DNA of 38,886 nucleotides, from the IMG/VR virus record IMGVR_UViG_3300036857_000285, positions 1-38,886 of that record; one strand, written 5' to 3'. This DNA is from a virus. The notes under the pieces are model-generated. The model saw only the letters and a program-made list of their open reading frames with translations. It did not search any database and was not told where the DNA came from. Shown piece after piece: positions 30,147 through 38,886 of this stretch. Positions within the stretch are counted from its first letter, which is position 1. Each line of letters begins with the position of its first letter. A program made the position numbers and the translations under genes.

Positions 30147-30561
30147 CAACAACCTGTGCACGCCGTACTATGAGCCTGGCTCTCGTATCACAGGTCGGGC
30201 CACCGGCGGTGCCGTCACCGGCAAGCGGTTTGTCAGCCTGGCGGCCGTCAAGGACCCTGCCTCACGCGGGCTGGATGCTGGAGCGACGGGCGGCAACGTC
30301 CGCATCAAGGCAGCCATCGCCGATGACCCCTTCCTGTTCGGCGTCGCCGAGACCGACGCTGCCGACGGCAAGGTGACGACCGTCTTCACCGACGGGTTCG
30401 TCGTCCCGATCACCGCCGGTACGGCACTCGCGTACGGCGATTACATCAAGCCCGGTGCGGCTAGCAAGGTCGTCAAGGCCGCCGACCGCGCAACATCGTG
30501 CGGGATGTCCCTCTCGGACGCCAGCATCGATCAGGATGCGATCTGCATCCTGCGCTTCTAG
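30139..30561 (+). CDS. Capsid decoration protein (DUF2190-like)
   Basis: 140 residues, 8-nt overlap with the protease gene, with GGAGGGGG about 9 nt upstream. A beta-rich chain with GKRFVSLAAVKDPASRGLDA, PFLFGVAETDAADG and AYGDYIKPGAASKVV follows the pattern of DUF2190/gpD-like trimeric head decoration proteins that stabilise expanded capsids. It directly precedes the major capsid gene, the usual place. Confidence 0.75.
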   Translation: MSSNNLCTPYYEPGSRITGRATGGAVTGKRFVSLAAVKDPASRGLDAGATGGNVRIKAAIADDPFLFGVAETDAADGKVTTVFTDGFVVPITAGTALAYGDYIKPGAASKVVKAADRATSCGMSLSDASIDQDAICILRF

Positions 30562-30572
30562 GAGGTGATGAA

Positions 30573-31568
30573 GTGGAGCACAACCTGAGGGAGACGCCGC
30601 TCAGCGGCTTCGACCCCGTCACCTTCGAGCCGGTCACTTTCGACCGGTTCGAGGACTTCGCCAACTACGAGGGGTTCATTCGGGCAGCGGCGCTGCCGAT
30701 GCCCACCTCGCATCCGCTCGGTCCGCCGGTCGTCTCCGGCAACACGATCACGGTCGACGCCATGCTGCGGACGCCGACCCGCATTACGCGGATGATCATG
30801 GACCTCACGCAGGAACGCTTCATCGCCGATCGCATCTTCACCGGCGGCGGTGGCGTGACCGGCGGCGCGGTCGTCTACGACATGGCGGTCGAGAACGAGC
30901 TGTATCTCAACCGTGACGTCGAGGCCATCGCACCGGCGGCTGAGTTCCCGCTGATCATCTCCGACCAGCTCGTGCCGAACGTTGCTGAGGTCGAGAAGTG
31001 GGGCGCCAAGACCTTCGTCACCGACGAGGCCCGCGACCGCAACGACACGGCTGGCTTCACGAAGCTGATGCGCCAGCTTGCGAACACCTTCGTTCGCAAG
31101 CTCAACCAGCGCGCGATCGCCACGCTCGATGCGGCGCTCGCGTCGGGGTCACGCAACGTGGTTGGCAACAACTGGGCCACGTATGACCCTGAGACGGACA
31201 CGCCGCAAGACAGCCCGGCCTATGACTTCGGCCGGGCCGAGATGCAGGCGCAGAACGAGGAGATGGGCATCGACTACAACCTGTGGCTGATCAATCCGCA
31301 GGAAGCCCTCTCCCTCACCGCCATCTACGGCCCGGCGCTGGCCGGTCCGATGATGCCGTCGTTCTATTCCAGCCCGCGAGTTACGGCGGGCACCGCCTAC
31401 GTGCTCGCTTCCAACCAGGTCGGTCAGCAGCGGATCGAGAAGCCGCTCGGCACCGTCACTTGGCGGGAAGAAAAGACGGAGCGGACCTGGGTGCAGTCGT
31501 CGGTGCGCCCGCTGTGGTTCATCGACAACCTGTTCGCCGTCCTCCGCTTCACCGGACTCGCGGGGTGA
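30573..31568 (+). CDS. Major capsid protein (HK97 fold)
   Basis: GTG 30573 with GGAGGTGA 5 nt upstream is chosen over longer in-frame starts; 331 residues. Recognisable HK97-type elements are an N-terminal arm, PTRITRMIMDLTQERFIADR, a long spine-helix region (AEVEKWGAKTFVTDEARDRN, MRQLANTFVRKLNQRAIATL) and the C-terminal LWFIDNLFAVLRFTG. Context (protease/scaffold, decoration protein, then connectors) supports it strongly. Confidence 0.85.
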   Translation: MEHNLRETPLSGFDPVTFEPVTFDRFEDFANYEGFIRAAALPMPTSHPLGPPVVSGNTITVDAMLRTPTRITRMIMDLTQERFIADRIFTGGGGVTGGAVVYDMAVENELYLNRDVEAIAPAAEFPLIISDQLVPNVAEVEKWGAKTFVTDEARDRNDTAGFTKLMRQLANTFVRKLNQRAIATLDAALASGSRNVVGNNWATYDPETDTPQDSPAYDFGRAEMQAQNEEMGIDYNLWLINPQEALSLTAIYGPALAGPMMPSFYSSPRVTAGTAYVLASNQVGQQRIEKPLGTVTWREEKTERTWVQSSVRPLWFIDNLFAVLRFTGLAG

Positions 31569-31572
31569 TCTG

Positions 31573-32022
31573 ATGGCAGAAGGTGAGACCCGCAAGGTCA
31601 AGCATGCGCAGTTCAAGTACTACATCCCGACCAAGTCGGTCGATATGTCGACCGGCAAGGAGCGCGATCGACTCAGCCCGCGGATCGCACGACGCGGTGA
31701 GTGGGTCACCATCCCGCGCTCGGAGGATGTCGAGCTGGGCGAGAAGGTGGGTGCCTTCTACACCGAGGAGGAGCTGAACCCGCCGCAGGAGGAGAACGGC
31801 GATGACGACATCGCTGAAGAGGACGACGACGAAGATGAGCAGCCCTCCCACGATGAGCTCGTGGCGTGGATTCGGTCGGAGCGCCCGACCGCATCTGCGG
31901 TCGTGGCGAGGGCTGGGGACGACCCCGAGATGGCACGAGCACTGATCGAAGCCGAGAACGAAGCCAGCGGCGGTGACCCGCGAGTTACGGTGATCCGCGA
32001 GTTGGAGAAGATCGCAGGATGA
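31573..32022 (+). CDS. Hypothetical head protein with acidic linker (149 aa)
   Basis: Starts 4 nt after the capsid stop with GGGGTGAT as ribosome binding site. The N-terminal half is strand-like (AQFKYYIPTKSVDM, GEWVTIPRS), followed by an acidic linker (NGDDDIAEEDDDEDEQ) and a helical C-terminus (HDELVAWIRSERPTASAVV) that resembles small helix-extended-loop-helix domains. Such proteins often follow the capsid gene in actinophages. Function unknown. Overlaps the next gene. Confidence 0.6.
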   Translation: MAEGETRKVKHAQFKYYIPTKSVDMSTGKERDRLSPRIARRGEWVTIPRSEDVELGEKVGAFYTEEELNPPQEENGDDDIAEEDDDEDEQPSHDELVAWIRSERPTASAVVARAGDDPEMARALIEAENEASGGDPRVTVIRELEKIAG

Positions 32023-32513
32023 CTATCCCTGATCCTGATCCCACCCTGCCGACGGTCGATGAGATCGGCGCGCTGCTGCGCGCGCGTACGCAGGACACGA
32101 ACGATGAGGAGTTGGGGACGTTTACCGACGACACTCGGCCGACGGATACTGAGGTCGAACGGATCATCGCGCAAGCTGCGGCCGTGGTATACGGCTCGAC
32201 AGGTGATCTGTCCGACCTCGAATGCCAAGCTGCTGACAACATCAGGGAGGGCGCGAAATACAACATATCACTTCTGGCTGCCTGTCTGATTGAACTGTCG
32301 TACTTCCCGGAGCAGGTGCGGTCCGACCGCTCCGCGTTCCAGGCATACTACGACATTCTGACCGGAGACATGGGAATGAGGGCTCTGCTCGATTCCGTGG
32401 CTGAGTGTCGCGGAGGGGAAGTGGAGCCTGACGGCGAGGGCATTCCTGGTAGTGCATCCTGGGCCTTCCCAATTGACTGCGGCGGAATGGTCGGCTGGCA
32501 AACAAAGTGGTAA
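32019..32513 (+). CDS. Head-tail connector (HK97 gp6-like)
   Basis: 164 residues beginning in an ATGA-type overlap. PTVDEIGALLRARTQDTN, then PTDTEVERIIAQAAAVV and a helix NISLLAACLIELSYFPEQ match the helical bundle of adaptor/connector proteins that ring the portal. Position after the capsid gene fits. The C-terminus is Gly/Cys-rich and not part of the typical fold. Confidence 0.65.
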   Translation: MTIPDPDPTLPTVDEIGALLRARTQDTNDEELGTFTDDTRPTDTEVERIIAQAAAVVYGSTGDLSDLECQAADNIREGAKYNISLLAACLIELSYFPEQVRSDRSAFQAYYDILTGDMGMRALLDSVAECRGGEVEPDGEGIPGSASWAFPIDCGGMVGWQTKW

Positions 32514-32559
32514 TGACAAATAAGCGTCAAACACCGACCGGCCGTCGCATGGTTAGATA

Positions 32560-33015
32560 ATGACAAGCTACGCGATCCGCACCTATGGCGACACCGTCGT
32601 CGCCCGCAAGCTCCGTGCCATGGCGGATCGCGCTGCTGACCTATCTCCCGCTTGGCCCGAGGTTGTAGAGATTGCAGCTCGGGCCTATGCGCGTTCCTTC
32701 CGCGAGCAGGGTCCCGGCTGGGCTGACCTTCGCGAGCGCACGAAGAAGCGCAAGCGCAACGCAGTGGGGTTCGTTTACCCGATCCGCAAGCGAACGGGTC
32801 GTGATGAAGATACAGTGACGAACCCGGCCAACTTGGAGTTCCGTGGCACCGCGCACGCGCTCGACATTTGGCCGCCCGACGACACACCGGCCTACATGCA
32901 CCAGACGGGTACGATCCGGATGGTCGCGCGTCCTTTGAAGGTTTCGCGAACCTTCCAGGATAAGATGTCGCGAGCAATTCGCGACAAGTTGTCGGAGGCG
33001 TACGATCATGGCTAA
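32560..33015 (+). CDS. Head-tail joining/virion morphogenesis protein (HK97 gp10/Mu G-like)
   Basis: 151 residues; no clear ribosome binding site before ATG 32560. The sequence begins with a helical region (VVARKLRAMADRAADLSPAW), contains a GWADLRERTKKRKR patch similar to virion morphogenesis proteins, and ends in YMHQTGTIRMVARPLKVS, a strand pattern often seen (Y-x-x-x-x-G-T...-R-P-F/L). It likely joins head completion to the tail. Overlaps the next gene by 8 nt. Confidence 0.65.
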   Translation: MTSYAIRTYGDTVVARKLRAMADRAADLSPAWPEVVEIAARAYARSFREQGPGWADLRERTKKRKRNAVGFVYPIRKRTGRDEDTVTNPANLEFRGTAHALDIWPPDDTPAYMHQTGTIRMVARPLKVSRTFQDKMSRAIRDKLSEAYDHG

Positions 33016-33697
33016 TGGTAACGGCGACAACGCATTCGGCGACTTCGTGGGCGTCTATGATGTTGACGAGTGCATCATCGATCTTTACAAGACGTGGGCG
33101 CAAACTTACCTCAACGAAGTGGCGCGCCGATCTGGCGAGCCGTTCGCGCGGATGAAGGCCCCACGCAATTACAGGGCCAGTCATGAGATCGAGTTCATGC
33201 CGGAGGATCAGCGTCCGTGCGTGGTCATTGTCTGCGCTACTCCGGATGAGACTCCTTACATCACGGCCTCCAATACGCCGACCGAGTTCGGCAAGATCGT
33301 AACAATGGCTTGGCAGTATGACATTGCAGTTCAGGTCGTTGCGCAGGGGTCCAAGAAGGCGAGCATTCCTCGAGCTCATCGTCTCGCGATGCTGTATGCC
33401 ACAGCACTCAGACTTGCTGTGGTCCAAGCCGAGACAGAGCTGACGAAGAAACTCGGGTGGTTTGTCGATTGGCGAGGTGAGGAGCCGGGGGTCTTGGAAT
33501 CCGACGCTGACCGAACCACATGTGTCGGGATCGTTCATCTTACCATTACCTGTCCTGCCGCGATGGTGCGCGGCGCTGGCCCACTAGCCCCGGAGGATAC
33601 ACCAGCGGACGAATCTCCAGAATTCCCTGTCGTCGAAACGACGGGTCTCACAATCACAAAATGGCCAACTGAGGAACCATTCCCGGGAGGTGAGTAA
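33008..33697 (+). CDS. Putative tail terminator/completion protein
   Basis: 229 residues with GGAGG 9 nt before ATG 33008. A core with RPCVVIVCATPDETPYIT, AWQYDIAVQVVAQGS and helix AHRLAMLYATALRLAVVQAE follows the alpha-beta order of tail-terminator proteins that cap the tail tube. Location just upstream of the sheath gene supports this. The C-terminal 35 residues are Pro/Glu-rich. Assignment mainly by position and fold pattern. Confidence 0.55.
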   Translation: MANGNGDNAFGDFVGVYDVDECIIDLYKTWAQTYLNEVARRSGEPFARMKAPRNYRASHEIEFMPEDQRPCVVIVCATPDETPYITASNTPTEFGKIVTMAWQYDIAVQVVAQGSKKASIPRAHRLAMLYATALRLAVVQAETELTKKLGWFVDWRGEEPGVLESDADRTTCVGIVHLTITCPAAMVRGAGPLAPEDTPADESPEFPVVETTGLTITKWPTEEPFPGGE

Positions 33698-35148
33698 TGC
33701 CGCGCCCTGGCGTTGATGTCAACATCCTTGACGACCCGGTGCAGGCCGAGGCCATCCTCGACCCGTCACAGGCGTTTATGGTGGGGGTGACGGAACGAGG
33801 TCGAGCGGGCACAGTCCACTCGTACTCGGAGTTCAAGAAGAAGTACGGCGGCAGAACGGCGGCGACGGCGCTGTTGTATGACGCCGTTCGCTCGCACTAC
33901 GAGGAGGCAGGTGCAGGGACCGTCTACGTCAGTCCGGTCCACGGCGACGGCGCGGTCGAGGCAGCGGCCGACCTTGCGACATTCTTGCACGTGGTCGCTC
34001 GCGGCCCCGGTAGTTGGGGCAACGGGATCGACGTGGAGACAGTTGCGCCATCATCCCTCATCGAGCAGGCGATGGGCGGTGTCGTCTACGTCGTCAGCCT
34101 TGATGGCGAGGAGGTCGAGCGCAGCCCGGCCTACGCCACGGCCGAGGAGGCGATCAGCTGGTCGGAACGTCAGTCCAGCTACGTCATCTTCGAGGAGTAC
34201 ACCGGTGCGACGCCGGGCACCCCGACATCCGGAGCCACCGCGACTCTCACCGGCGGGGCTGAGGATGACGCATGGACCGACGTCGAGCTGAAATCCGCTC
34301 TGGAGATGTTCCCGTACGAGTTGGGGCCGGGTCAGGTGTCTGTTCCCGGGTCCGACGATCCGGGCACATTCCGTGAGGTCGCCCAGCACACAATCGACAC
34401 CTATCGTGTCGGTCTTTGGGACCTTCCCAACGAGGCCGATCCGACCGACATTGCCTCGGCGCTCAGCGGGGTCTATGAGTACCCCGGCGCGCGCAACATG
34501 TTGGCCGTCGGTGCGCTGCCGAACTACCCGTCGGAGACGCCGCCTGCGAGCATCTACGTTCCGGCCACCGGCGTCCAGTCCGGGATCATCACCCGCACCG
34601 ACAAGTTCGGCGACCCCTCGCTGTCGGCTGCCGGGGTCGATGGGTACTCAGTCCGCGCGCTCGGGCTGAGCCAGAGGTACAATGACGCGGATCGCGAGGA
34701 GATGAACGGTCTCGGCGCGTCGCTGTTCAAGGAGGTCTACGGGCAAGTTCGCATGTACGGCTACCGGACGGCTGCCGGCCCGGGCGAGACCAACTGGCTC
34801 TTCTTCCAAGAGAGCCGAGTGATCATGATGATCGCTCACGAGTGCAACGCCGTTCTGGAGGAGTACGTCCTCAAGACGATGGATGGGAAGCGTCAGCTTC
34901 TGTCTCGCGTCAACACGGCGCTGACCGGCGTCTGCTCCCGGTTCTGGGTGGCGAACGCGCTGTTCGGCGAAACGGCAGGAGATGCCTTCTTCGTCGATAC
35001 CGACTCGCCCAACTCGCTGGAGACCATGGCGAACGGCGAACTGTACGCGAACATCCTTCTCAAGACGAGCAAGCTCGCCGAGTGGATCGTTCTCAACCTC
35101 GTCAAGTACCGCACAGAGCGGCCGCTGCCGTCGGCAGCTGCGGCCTAG
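33697..35148 (+). CDS. Contractile tail sheath protein
   Basis: 483 residues; GGGAGGTGAG precedes ATG 33697. It begins PRPGVDVNILDDPVQ and has AFMVGVTERGRAGTVHSYSE with a FKKKYGG continuation, the N-terminal signature of phage tail sheath proteins. The C-terminal domain has VYGQVRMYGYRTA, NWLFFQESRVIMMIAHECNA and a final ELYANILLKTSKLAEWIVLN segment, the conserved part that makes the sheath mesh. It shows the phage has a contractile tail. Full length for small sheath proteins. Confidence 0.9.
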   Translation: MPRPGVDVNILDDPVQAEAILDPSQAFMVGVTERGRAGTVHSYSEFKKKYGGRTAATALLYDAVRSHYEEAGAGTVYVSPVHGDGAVEAAADLATFLHVVARGPGSWGNGIDVETVAPSSLIEQAMGGVVYVVSLDGEEVERSPAYATAEEAISWSERQSSYVIFEEYTGATPGTPTSGATATLTGGAEDDAWTDVELKSALEMFPYELGPGQVSVPGSDDPGTFREVAQHTIDTYRVGLWDLPNEADPTDIASALSGVYEYPGARNMLAVGALPNYPSETPPASIYVPATGVQSGIITRTDKFGDPSLSAAGVDGYSVRALGLSQRYNDADREEMNGLGASLFKEVYGQVRMYGYRTAAGPGETNWLFFQESRVIMMIAHECNAVLEEYVLKTMDGKRQLLSRVNTALTGVCSRFWVANALFGETAGDAFFVDTDSPNSLETMANGELYANILLKTSKLAEWIVLNLVKYRTERPLPSAAAA

Positions 35149-35158
35149 GAGGTGAATG

Positions 35159-35578
35159 ATGGCTAACCCCGAACGCCAGGACACTTGGCTGATCTCCTGC
35201 ACCCTTGAGGGGCGGGACATCGGCATCTGGGACACCAGCGATGGTGGCGAGAAGGACAGCGACGAGAACAAGTATCCGCCTGGCGGCATGCTGGCGGAGA
35301 TCTCACTGGGCGGTCGCCCGAGCATCGGCGAGCTGACGATCAGCCGCTACTACGACGCCACGCGCGATCATCCGCTGTTCTCCTTCTACAATCGCCATGT
35401 CGGCGCCGGTCGTGGATCGGTCGGCTTCACGCCGCTCGACTTCCACGGCAACCCGCAGGGACCGCCGTTCGTCTACAGCGGCACCCTCAAGACGTTCACC
35501 CCGCCCGTCGTGGACTCGACCTCGCAGGACGCAGCAATGGTCGAGCTTCACTTTACCGTGGAGACCCTTACGCCATGA
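35159..35578 (+). CDS. Tail tube protein
   Basis: 139 residues from ATG 35159; the ATG at 35156 is in frame, but the AGGAGGTGA ribosome binding site suits the second. PPGGMLAEISLGGRPSIGEL then TISRYYDATRDHPLFSFYNR is the strand pattern of myovirus tube proteins. It directly follows the sheath gene, the standard order. Hexameric rings of it form the inner tube that penetrates the host envelope. Confidence 0.8.
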   Translation: MANPERQDTWLISCTLEGRDIGIWDTSDGGEKDSDENKYPPGGMLAEISLGGRPSIGELTISRYYDATRDHPLFSFYNRHVGAGRGSVGFTPLDFHGNPQGPPFVYSGTLKTFTPPVVDSTSQDAAMVELHFTVETLTP

Positions 35579-36111
35579 GCATCAACGTCCAGAGCGCGGA
35601 CGTGCCGCCCGGCGACGAGCCGACTCACGAGATGAAGGCTGTCGCGCCGCCCGGCTCGATCATCGATCAGCTGCGGCGGCGCGCGGCTAACCAGCAGAAG
35701 AAGCGGATCAAGGCGTTCCCTGTCGGAGGCGATTTCGGGGAGTGGCTGCAGATCCGCTACACACCGCTCCCGCCCGATCAGCTCGACGACTTCATCGCCG
35801 GACAGACGGAGGTGTCGCAGGAGCGGGCCATCGAGATGAATATGGATATGATGGCCAAGTCCTGCGTCGATGTCATCGGCGTCGATCAGGACTCGAAGGA
35901 CATCACCATCCTGCAGGATGAGCGCGGTCCGGTCAAGCTCGAACACCGACTGATCGCGCTCCTGGAAATGCCGATTCCCGACGGCGCGCTTCTGACATCA
36001 AGGGAGGTCATCAGCTTCATCTTCGGCAACAACGGACTGGCGATCGGCTCACATGGCGATGAGATCGTCTCGTGGATGCGCAAGCCTGGGGTGGCCGAGG
36101 GAAACTCCTGA
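35575..36111 (+). CDS. Tail assembly chaperone (zero-frame product)
   Basis: 178 residues, ATGA overlap with the tube gene. A largely helical protein (SIIDQLRRRAANQQKKRIKA, ERAIEMNMDMMAKSCVDVIG) with the location, size and downstream overlapping frame of gpG-type tail assembly chaperones. It binds the tape measure before tube polymerisation. Its last codons contain the slippery heptamer at 36099-36105. Confidence 0.8.
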   Translation: MSINVQSADVPPGDEPTHEMKAVAPPGSIIDQLRRRAANQQKKRIKAFPVGGDFGEWLQIRYTPLPPDQLDDFIAGQTEVSQERAIEMNMDMMAKSCVDVIGVDQDSKDITILQDERGPVKLEHRLIALLEMPIPDGALLTSREVISFIFGNNGLAIGSHGDEIVSWMRKPGVAEGNS

Positions 36112-36338
36112 AGGAGCACTGGGCGCAGATCTTCGGCAGAGCGACGGTCTATGGAATGTCTCCTCTTGATTTCCTGCGGGCCGATCCGCTTGAGCGCCAG
36201 GCTCTTCTGGAAGTTGCCGAGCATACAATCAAAGCTGGAGTTGAAAGGGACAGACTACTTGCGAACCGAATCATCGTCGAGCTAGGCGAGGCGATGAAGA
36301 GAACGCCCAGGAAGCCGATCATCGAACCAGATGGCTGA
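35575..36338 (+). CDS. Tail assembly chaperone fusion made by -1 frameshift (gpGT-like)
   Basis: The second frame has its only in-frame ATG at 36072, inside the upstream gene and without a ribosome binding site, so it is best explained as a frameshift extension. Slippage at 36099-36105 would join the first about 177 residues to 77 more (LLKEHWAQIFGRATVYGM, then FLRADPLERQALLEVAEHTI), about 254 in all. The fused C-terminus is expected to contact the tape measure or tube. The stop overlaps the tape measure ATG (36331) by 8 nt. Confidence 0.8.
36099..36105 (+). promoter_or_regulatory. Programmed -1 ribosomal frameshift site GGGAAAC
   Basis: In the chaperone frame the heptamer reads G GGA AAC, the canonical X-XXY-YYZ arrangement, followed by TCC and the TGA stop. 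Slipping back one base gives GGG AAA CTC CTG and continues in the frame that stops at 36336-36338. No obvious downstream pseudoknot was identified. Confidence 0.85.
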
Positions 36339-38325
36339 TCCCGTAATCACAACCCTTCGCATCCTCGGTACGCGAGCGTACATCAACGGCGCCCGTGCGT
36401 CAGCCCGCGCGATCCGCGAGGTCGGCAAGGCCGGGGATGAGACGGGTACGGGTATGCAGCTTCTCAAGGGCACCCTCGGCGGAGTCACGGGGGCGCTCGG
36501 CATCATGTCATCGGCAGCCAAGTCGGCGGCCACGATCCTCGGCGCACTGACGCTCTACGGCGCAAAGGTCGGGCTGGAGTTCGACGCCTCGATTGAGCGC
36601 GCGCAGATCGGAATGGAGACTCTGCTCGGTTCATCCAAGCTCGCCAAGAAGACAGTCCAGCAAGTTCAGGACTTTGCTGTCAAGGCTCCGATGCTCTCGG
36701 TTGCCGATGCGGTTCAGTCGTCACAGATGCTCATCGGGGCCGGGCTGAAGGCCAAGGAGGCGGTCCCGACGATGAAGGCGTTCTCCGATACCATTTCCGC
36801 GATGGGTCGTCGGCCTGAGGATCTGCAGCGTATGACTTACGCATTCATGCAGATGATGTCCAAGGGCAAGATCACGGCCGAGGAGTTGCGCGGTCAGCTT
36901 GGAGAAATCTTCCCCGCGAGCAAATTGCTCGCTAAGGGTATGGGGATATCGATGGCCGAGTTGCAGGCCCGGATGAAGGAAGGCTCCGTCAAGGGAATGA
37001 AGCCGATCCGGATTCTGCTGACGGAGATGGAGAAGGAATTCGGCGGCGCGACGGAGCGCAGCGCTCAAACCTTCTCCGGCATGTTGAACAATATGAAGGA
37101 GCAAGCCAAGGTAATTCTCGGCGACATCTTCCGGCCGTTGTTCGTCGTGCTGCGAGATCGAGTGTTCCCGTGGGTCCAGAAGATCGGTGATGAGATCGGG
37201 AAGTGGGCTAAGCACGGCGGTCCTGAGCGGGCAATCCGATTCGCGACAAGAGGCTTTACGGGACAGACCGGCGCCCACGTGACGGGTCGTGCTCTCGGTC
37301 AAGCAGGTGAGCGTCCAGCCCCACCAAAACCGCCGAAGGGCATCGACAAGATAATGCTCACCCTCGGCCAACTTGCGGGCAAGATCGTTCCGGAACTCCA
37401 GAAGCAGTTCAAGGCGTTGTGGGATGCGCTCAAGCCGGCAGAGCCGTTCTGGAACAATGTCCTCAAGCCGCTGATCGAGGGATTCGCTGTCGGTCTGTAT
37501 CAAGGCATCATCGGCCTGATTCCAATCATCAAGATCGTCGCGACTGTTCTGGGTTGGATCGGAGATAAGGCCAAGCCGCTCAAGCCGCTCTTCCAGGCGA
37601 TCGGTTGGTTGATCGGTTTCGCGTTCGGACCGGGCAAGCTCGGCATCTTCCGATTGTTCGGCAAGGTCTTGGGGCCGGTCGTCCGAATCTTCGGCAGGAT
37701 CTTTGGTTGGCTAGTCAAGGTGTCTCCGGCGGTCAATCGAGTCATTTATTGGTTCCTGTCGCTGGGCCTCCGCATCCCCGCCATTATGAGAGGGGTCGGA
37801 GCTGCAATCATTCGACCGTTCGTGAGTTTCGGCAAGAAGGTGGCCGGGGCGGTCGAGGCTGGCATCGGTGCCGCGGTGTCCGCGTTCGTGAACTTTGGGA
37901 AGGCGATCGGCAAGGCTCTGGGCGACGCGATTTGGGGCGTTCTTCCGGGTTGGGCGCGGAGCCTTCTGTCGGGTGGCCTCAAGATCGGCAAGAAGTCGAT
38001 CAAGGCAGCCGGGGACTTCTTTGGCGGCGGACCAACGCGTGGAGCGCAAGGGCCGGGCGCGGTGCGTGGTAATCGTAACATCCCGCGAACCAACATCCCT
38101 GCCAACAAGCGAGCGGGCGGTGGTTGGACCAGCGGGGCGACGGTGGTTGGAGAGCGTGGACCTGAGCTGGCGTACTTCCCTGACAATACCTTCATCTATC
38201 CGAAGCCGGAGATGCCTCAGCTTCCCGGAATGAACGTTAGCCTCTACGCACCCATCTATTGGAAGGGTCGCGAGGTCGCGGCTGCCGTGGCCGAGGATAC
38301 CGCCGACAAGAAGGCGAGACGCTGA
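36331..38325 (+). CDS. Tape measure protein
   Basis: 664 residues. The N-terminal part (GLEFDASIERAQIGMETLLG, KAPMLSVADAVQSSQMLIGA, GQLGEIFPASKLLAKGMGIS) is the conserved tape measure domain. Several hydrophobic segments follow (FAVGLYQGIIGLIPIIKIVA, AIGWLIGFAFGPGKLGIF, VIYWFLSLGLRIPAIMRGVG), then Gly-rich sequence and a conserved ATVVGERGPELAYFPDNT near the C-terminus, common in phage tape measures. At roughly 1.5 angstrom per residue the tail would be near 100 nm. Short for the family. Confidence 0.9.
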   Translation: MADPVITTLRILGTRAYINGARASARAIREVGKAGDETGTGMQLLKGTLGGVTGALGIMSSAAKSAATILGALTLYGAKVGLEFDASIERAQIGMETLLGSSKLAKKTVQQVQDFAVKAPMLSVADAVQSSQMLIGAGLKAKEAVPTMKAFSDTISAMGRRPEDLQRMTYAFMQMMSKGKITAEELRGQLGEIFPASKLLAKGMGISMAELQARMKEGSVKGMKPIRILLTEMEKEFGGATERSAQTFSGMLNNMKEQAKVILGDIFRPLFVVLRDRVFPWVQKIGDEIGKWAKHGGPERAIRFATRGFTGQTGAHVTGRALGQAGERPAPPKPPKGIDKIMLTLGQLAGKIVPELQKQFKALWDALKPAEPFWNNVLKPLIEGFAVGLYQGIIGLIPIIKIVATVLGWIGDKAKPLKPLFQAIGWLIGFAFGPGKLGIFRLFGKVLGPVVRIFGRIFGWLVKVSPAVNRVIYWFLSLGLRIPAIMRGVGAAIIRPFVSFGKKVAGAVEAGIGAAVSAFVNFGKAIGKALGDAIWGVLPGWARSLLSGGLKIGKKSIKAAGDFFGGGPTRGAQGPGAVRGNRNIPRTNIPANKRAGGGWTSGATVVGERGPELAYFPDNTFIYPKPEMPQLPGMNVSLYAPIYWKGREVAAAVAEDTADKKARR

Positions 38326-38886
38326 TGCCTAGCGCGTGGACCCAAGGATTTGTAGGGTCGGGCCGACCGCCGAATCTTGGTCGTCAGGGCACGGTCTCTG
38401 TCGGTACGAAGATCATTGGGCGCACCCCGCAGCCAACAATGGGTCAGGGGCGGCTTCCGCGCCAGCGTGATGTCGGCGTTCCGCCAGGATACATCTTCCT
38501 CTCTTGTCCGAACCCGCAGCTCCAGATCCTCGTCCTGCTCGGCCCCGATCCGTTCGTGCCCACGGGTGGGTTCGGTGGATGGGATATTGTTGATCGCTCT
38601 CGCCAGGTAGCGATGACGATTCCTAAGGGCATCGAACCATATCAGTATACCGGCTCGATCATGTTCGACGGTCTCAAACACAGACAGTCACAGCAGGATG
38701 ACATCAACCGGCTGATGCGTTGTGCTCACGGTGATGACGCTAGTGATCCGGGGATCGTCTCCATCTCTGGTCTTCCCGATTTGCCGGCCGACGACTGGAT
38801 TATCGAGAATCTTGACTTCGACGCGGATAGCCAGATTCGCCACAACAAGTCGATGGAGTTGATCCGACAGAAGGTCACTCTGACGA
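38325..38886 (+). CDS. Baseplate/tail protein, 5' part (cut by window end)
   Basis: ATG 38325 overlaps the tape measure TGA, and the frame stays open to the last base, 187 codons. RQVAMTIPKGIEPYQYTGSI followed by MFDGLKHRQSQQDDINRLM suggests an early tail-tip or baseplate-hub protein of the type that follows the tape measure and often ends in a LysM domain. Only the N-terminal region is visible, so the domain structure is unknown. Confidence 0.65.
   Translation, partial: MPSAWTQGFVGSGRPPNLGRQGTVSVGTKIIGRTPQPTMGQGRLPRQRDVGVPPGYIFLSCPNPQLQILVLLGPDPFVPTGGFGGWDIVDRSRQVAMTIPKGIEPYQYTGSIMFDGLKHRQSQQDDINRLMRCAHGDDASDPGIVSISGLPDLPADDWIIENLDFDADSQIRHNKSMELIRQKVTLT

Overview
The window is a contiguous piece of a tailed double-stranded DNA phage genome, or a closely related prophage, with every confident gene on the + strand. 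GC-rich sequence, strong AGGAGG-type ribosome binding sites, frequent GTG starts, a flavin-dependent thymidylate synthase, a DnaE-type polymerase and many small families typical of actinobacteriophages suggest an actinomycete host. That host assignment is an inference. A tail sheath gene followed by a tail tube gene indicates a contractile-tailed (myovirus-type) particle.

Layout. Positions 1-17178 hold the replication, recombination and nucleotide module: an Fe-S Cas4/AddB-type nuclease, a Sak4-like RecA-fold ATPase, an acidic SSB-like protein with SAP domains, a primase fused to an MCM-like AAA+ ATPase, a HAD phosphatase, DNA polymerase III alpha, ThyX, a RuvC-like resolvase and several small zinc-binding or unknown proteins. 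Positions 17179-20592 are an unusual, gene-poor accessory segment with a PD-(D/E)XK nuclease-like gene, a small secreted protein, a possible origin-like block of non-B DNA, dispersed 23-nt repeats and a compositional anomaly. Positions 20593-38886 are the late module: putative small terminase, C5-cytosine methyltransferase, large terminase, holin candidate, CHAP endolysin, portal, head proteins, Mu-I-like protease/scaffold, decoration protein, major capsid, connectors, tail sheath, tail tube, frameshifted tail chaperones, tape measure and the start of a baseplate/tail gene cut by the window end.

The most striking observation is positions 18761-20246. In 1486 nt of sequence with all other dinucleotides present, CA and TG (each other's reverse complement) occur only twice, at the start ATG and the single TGG Trp codon of the one gene inside. 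About 150 would be expected at this base composition. The protein encoded there accordingly has no His, Gln or Cys. TpA is enriched (70 TpA against 14 ApT by hand count), the direction expected if CpA had been converted to TpA. The zone is packed with perfect palindromes and ends exactly at a 10-bp hairpin. A cytosine-C5 methyltransferase lies about 0.85 kb downstream and a PD-(D/E)XK protein about 0.7 kb upstream. Whether this is a mutational process, avoidance of a dinucleotide-targeting enzyme or a DNA-structural requirement cannot be decided from the sequence alone.
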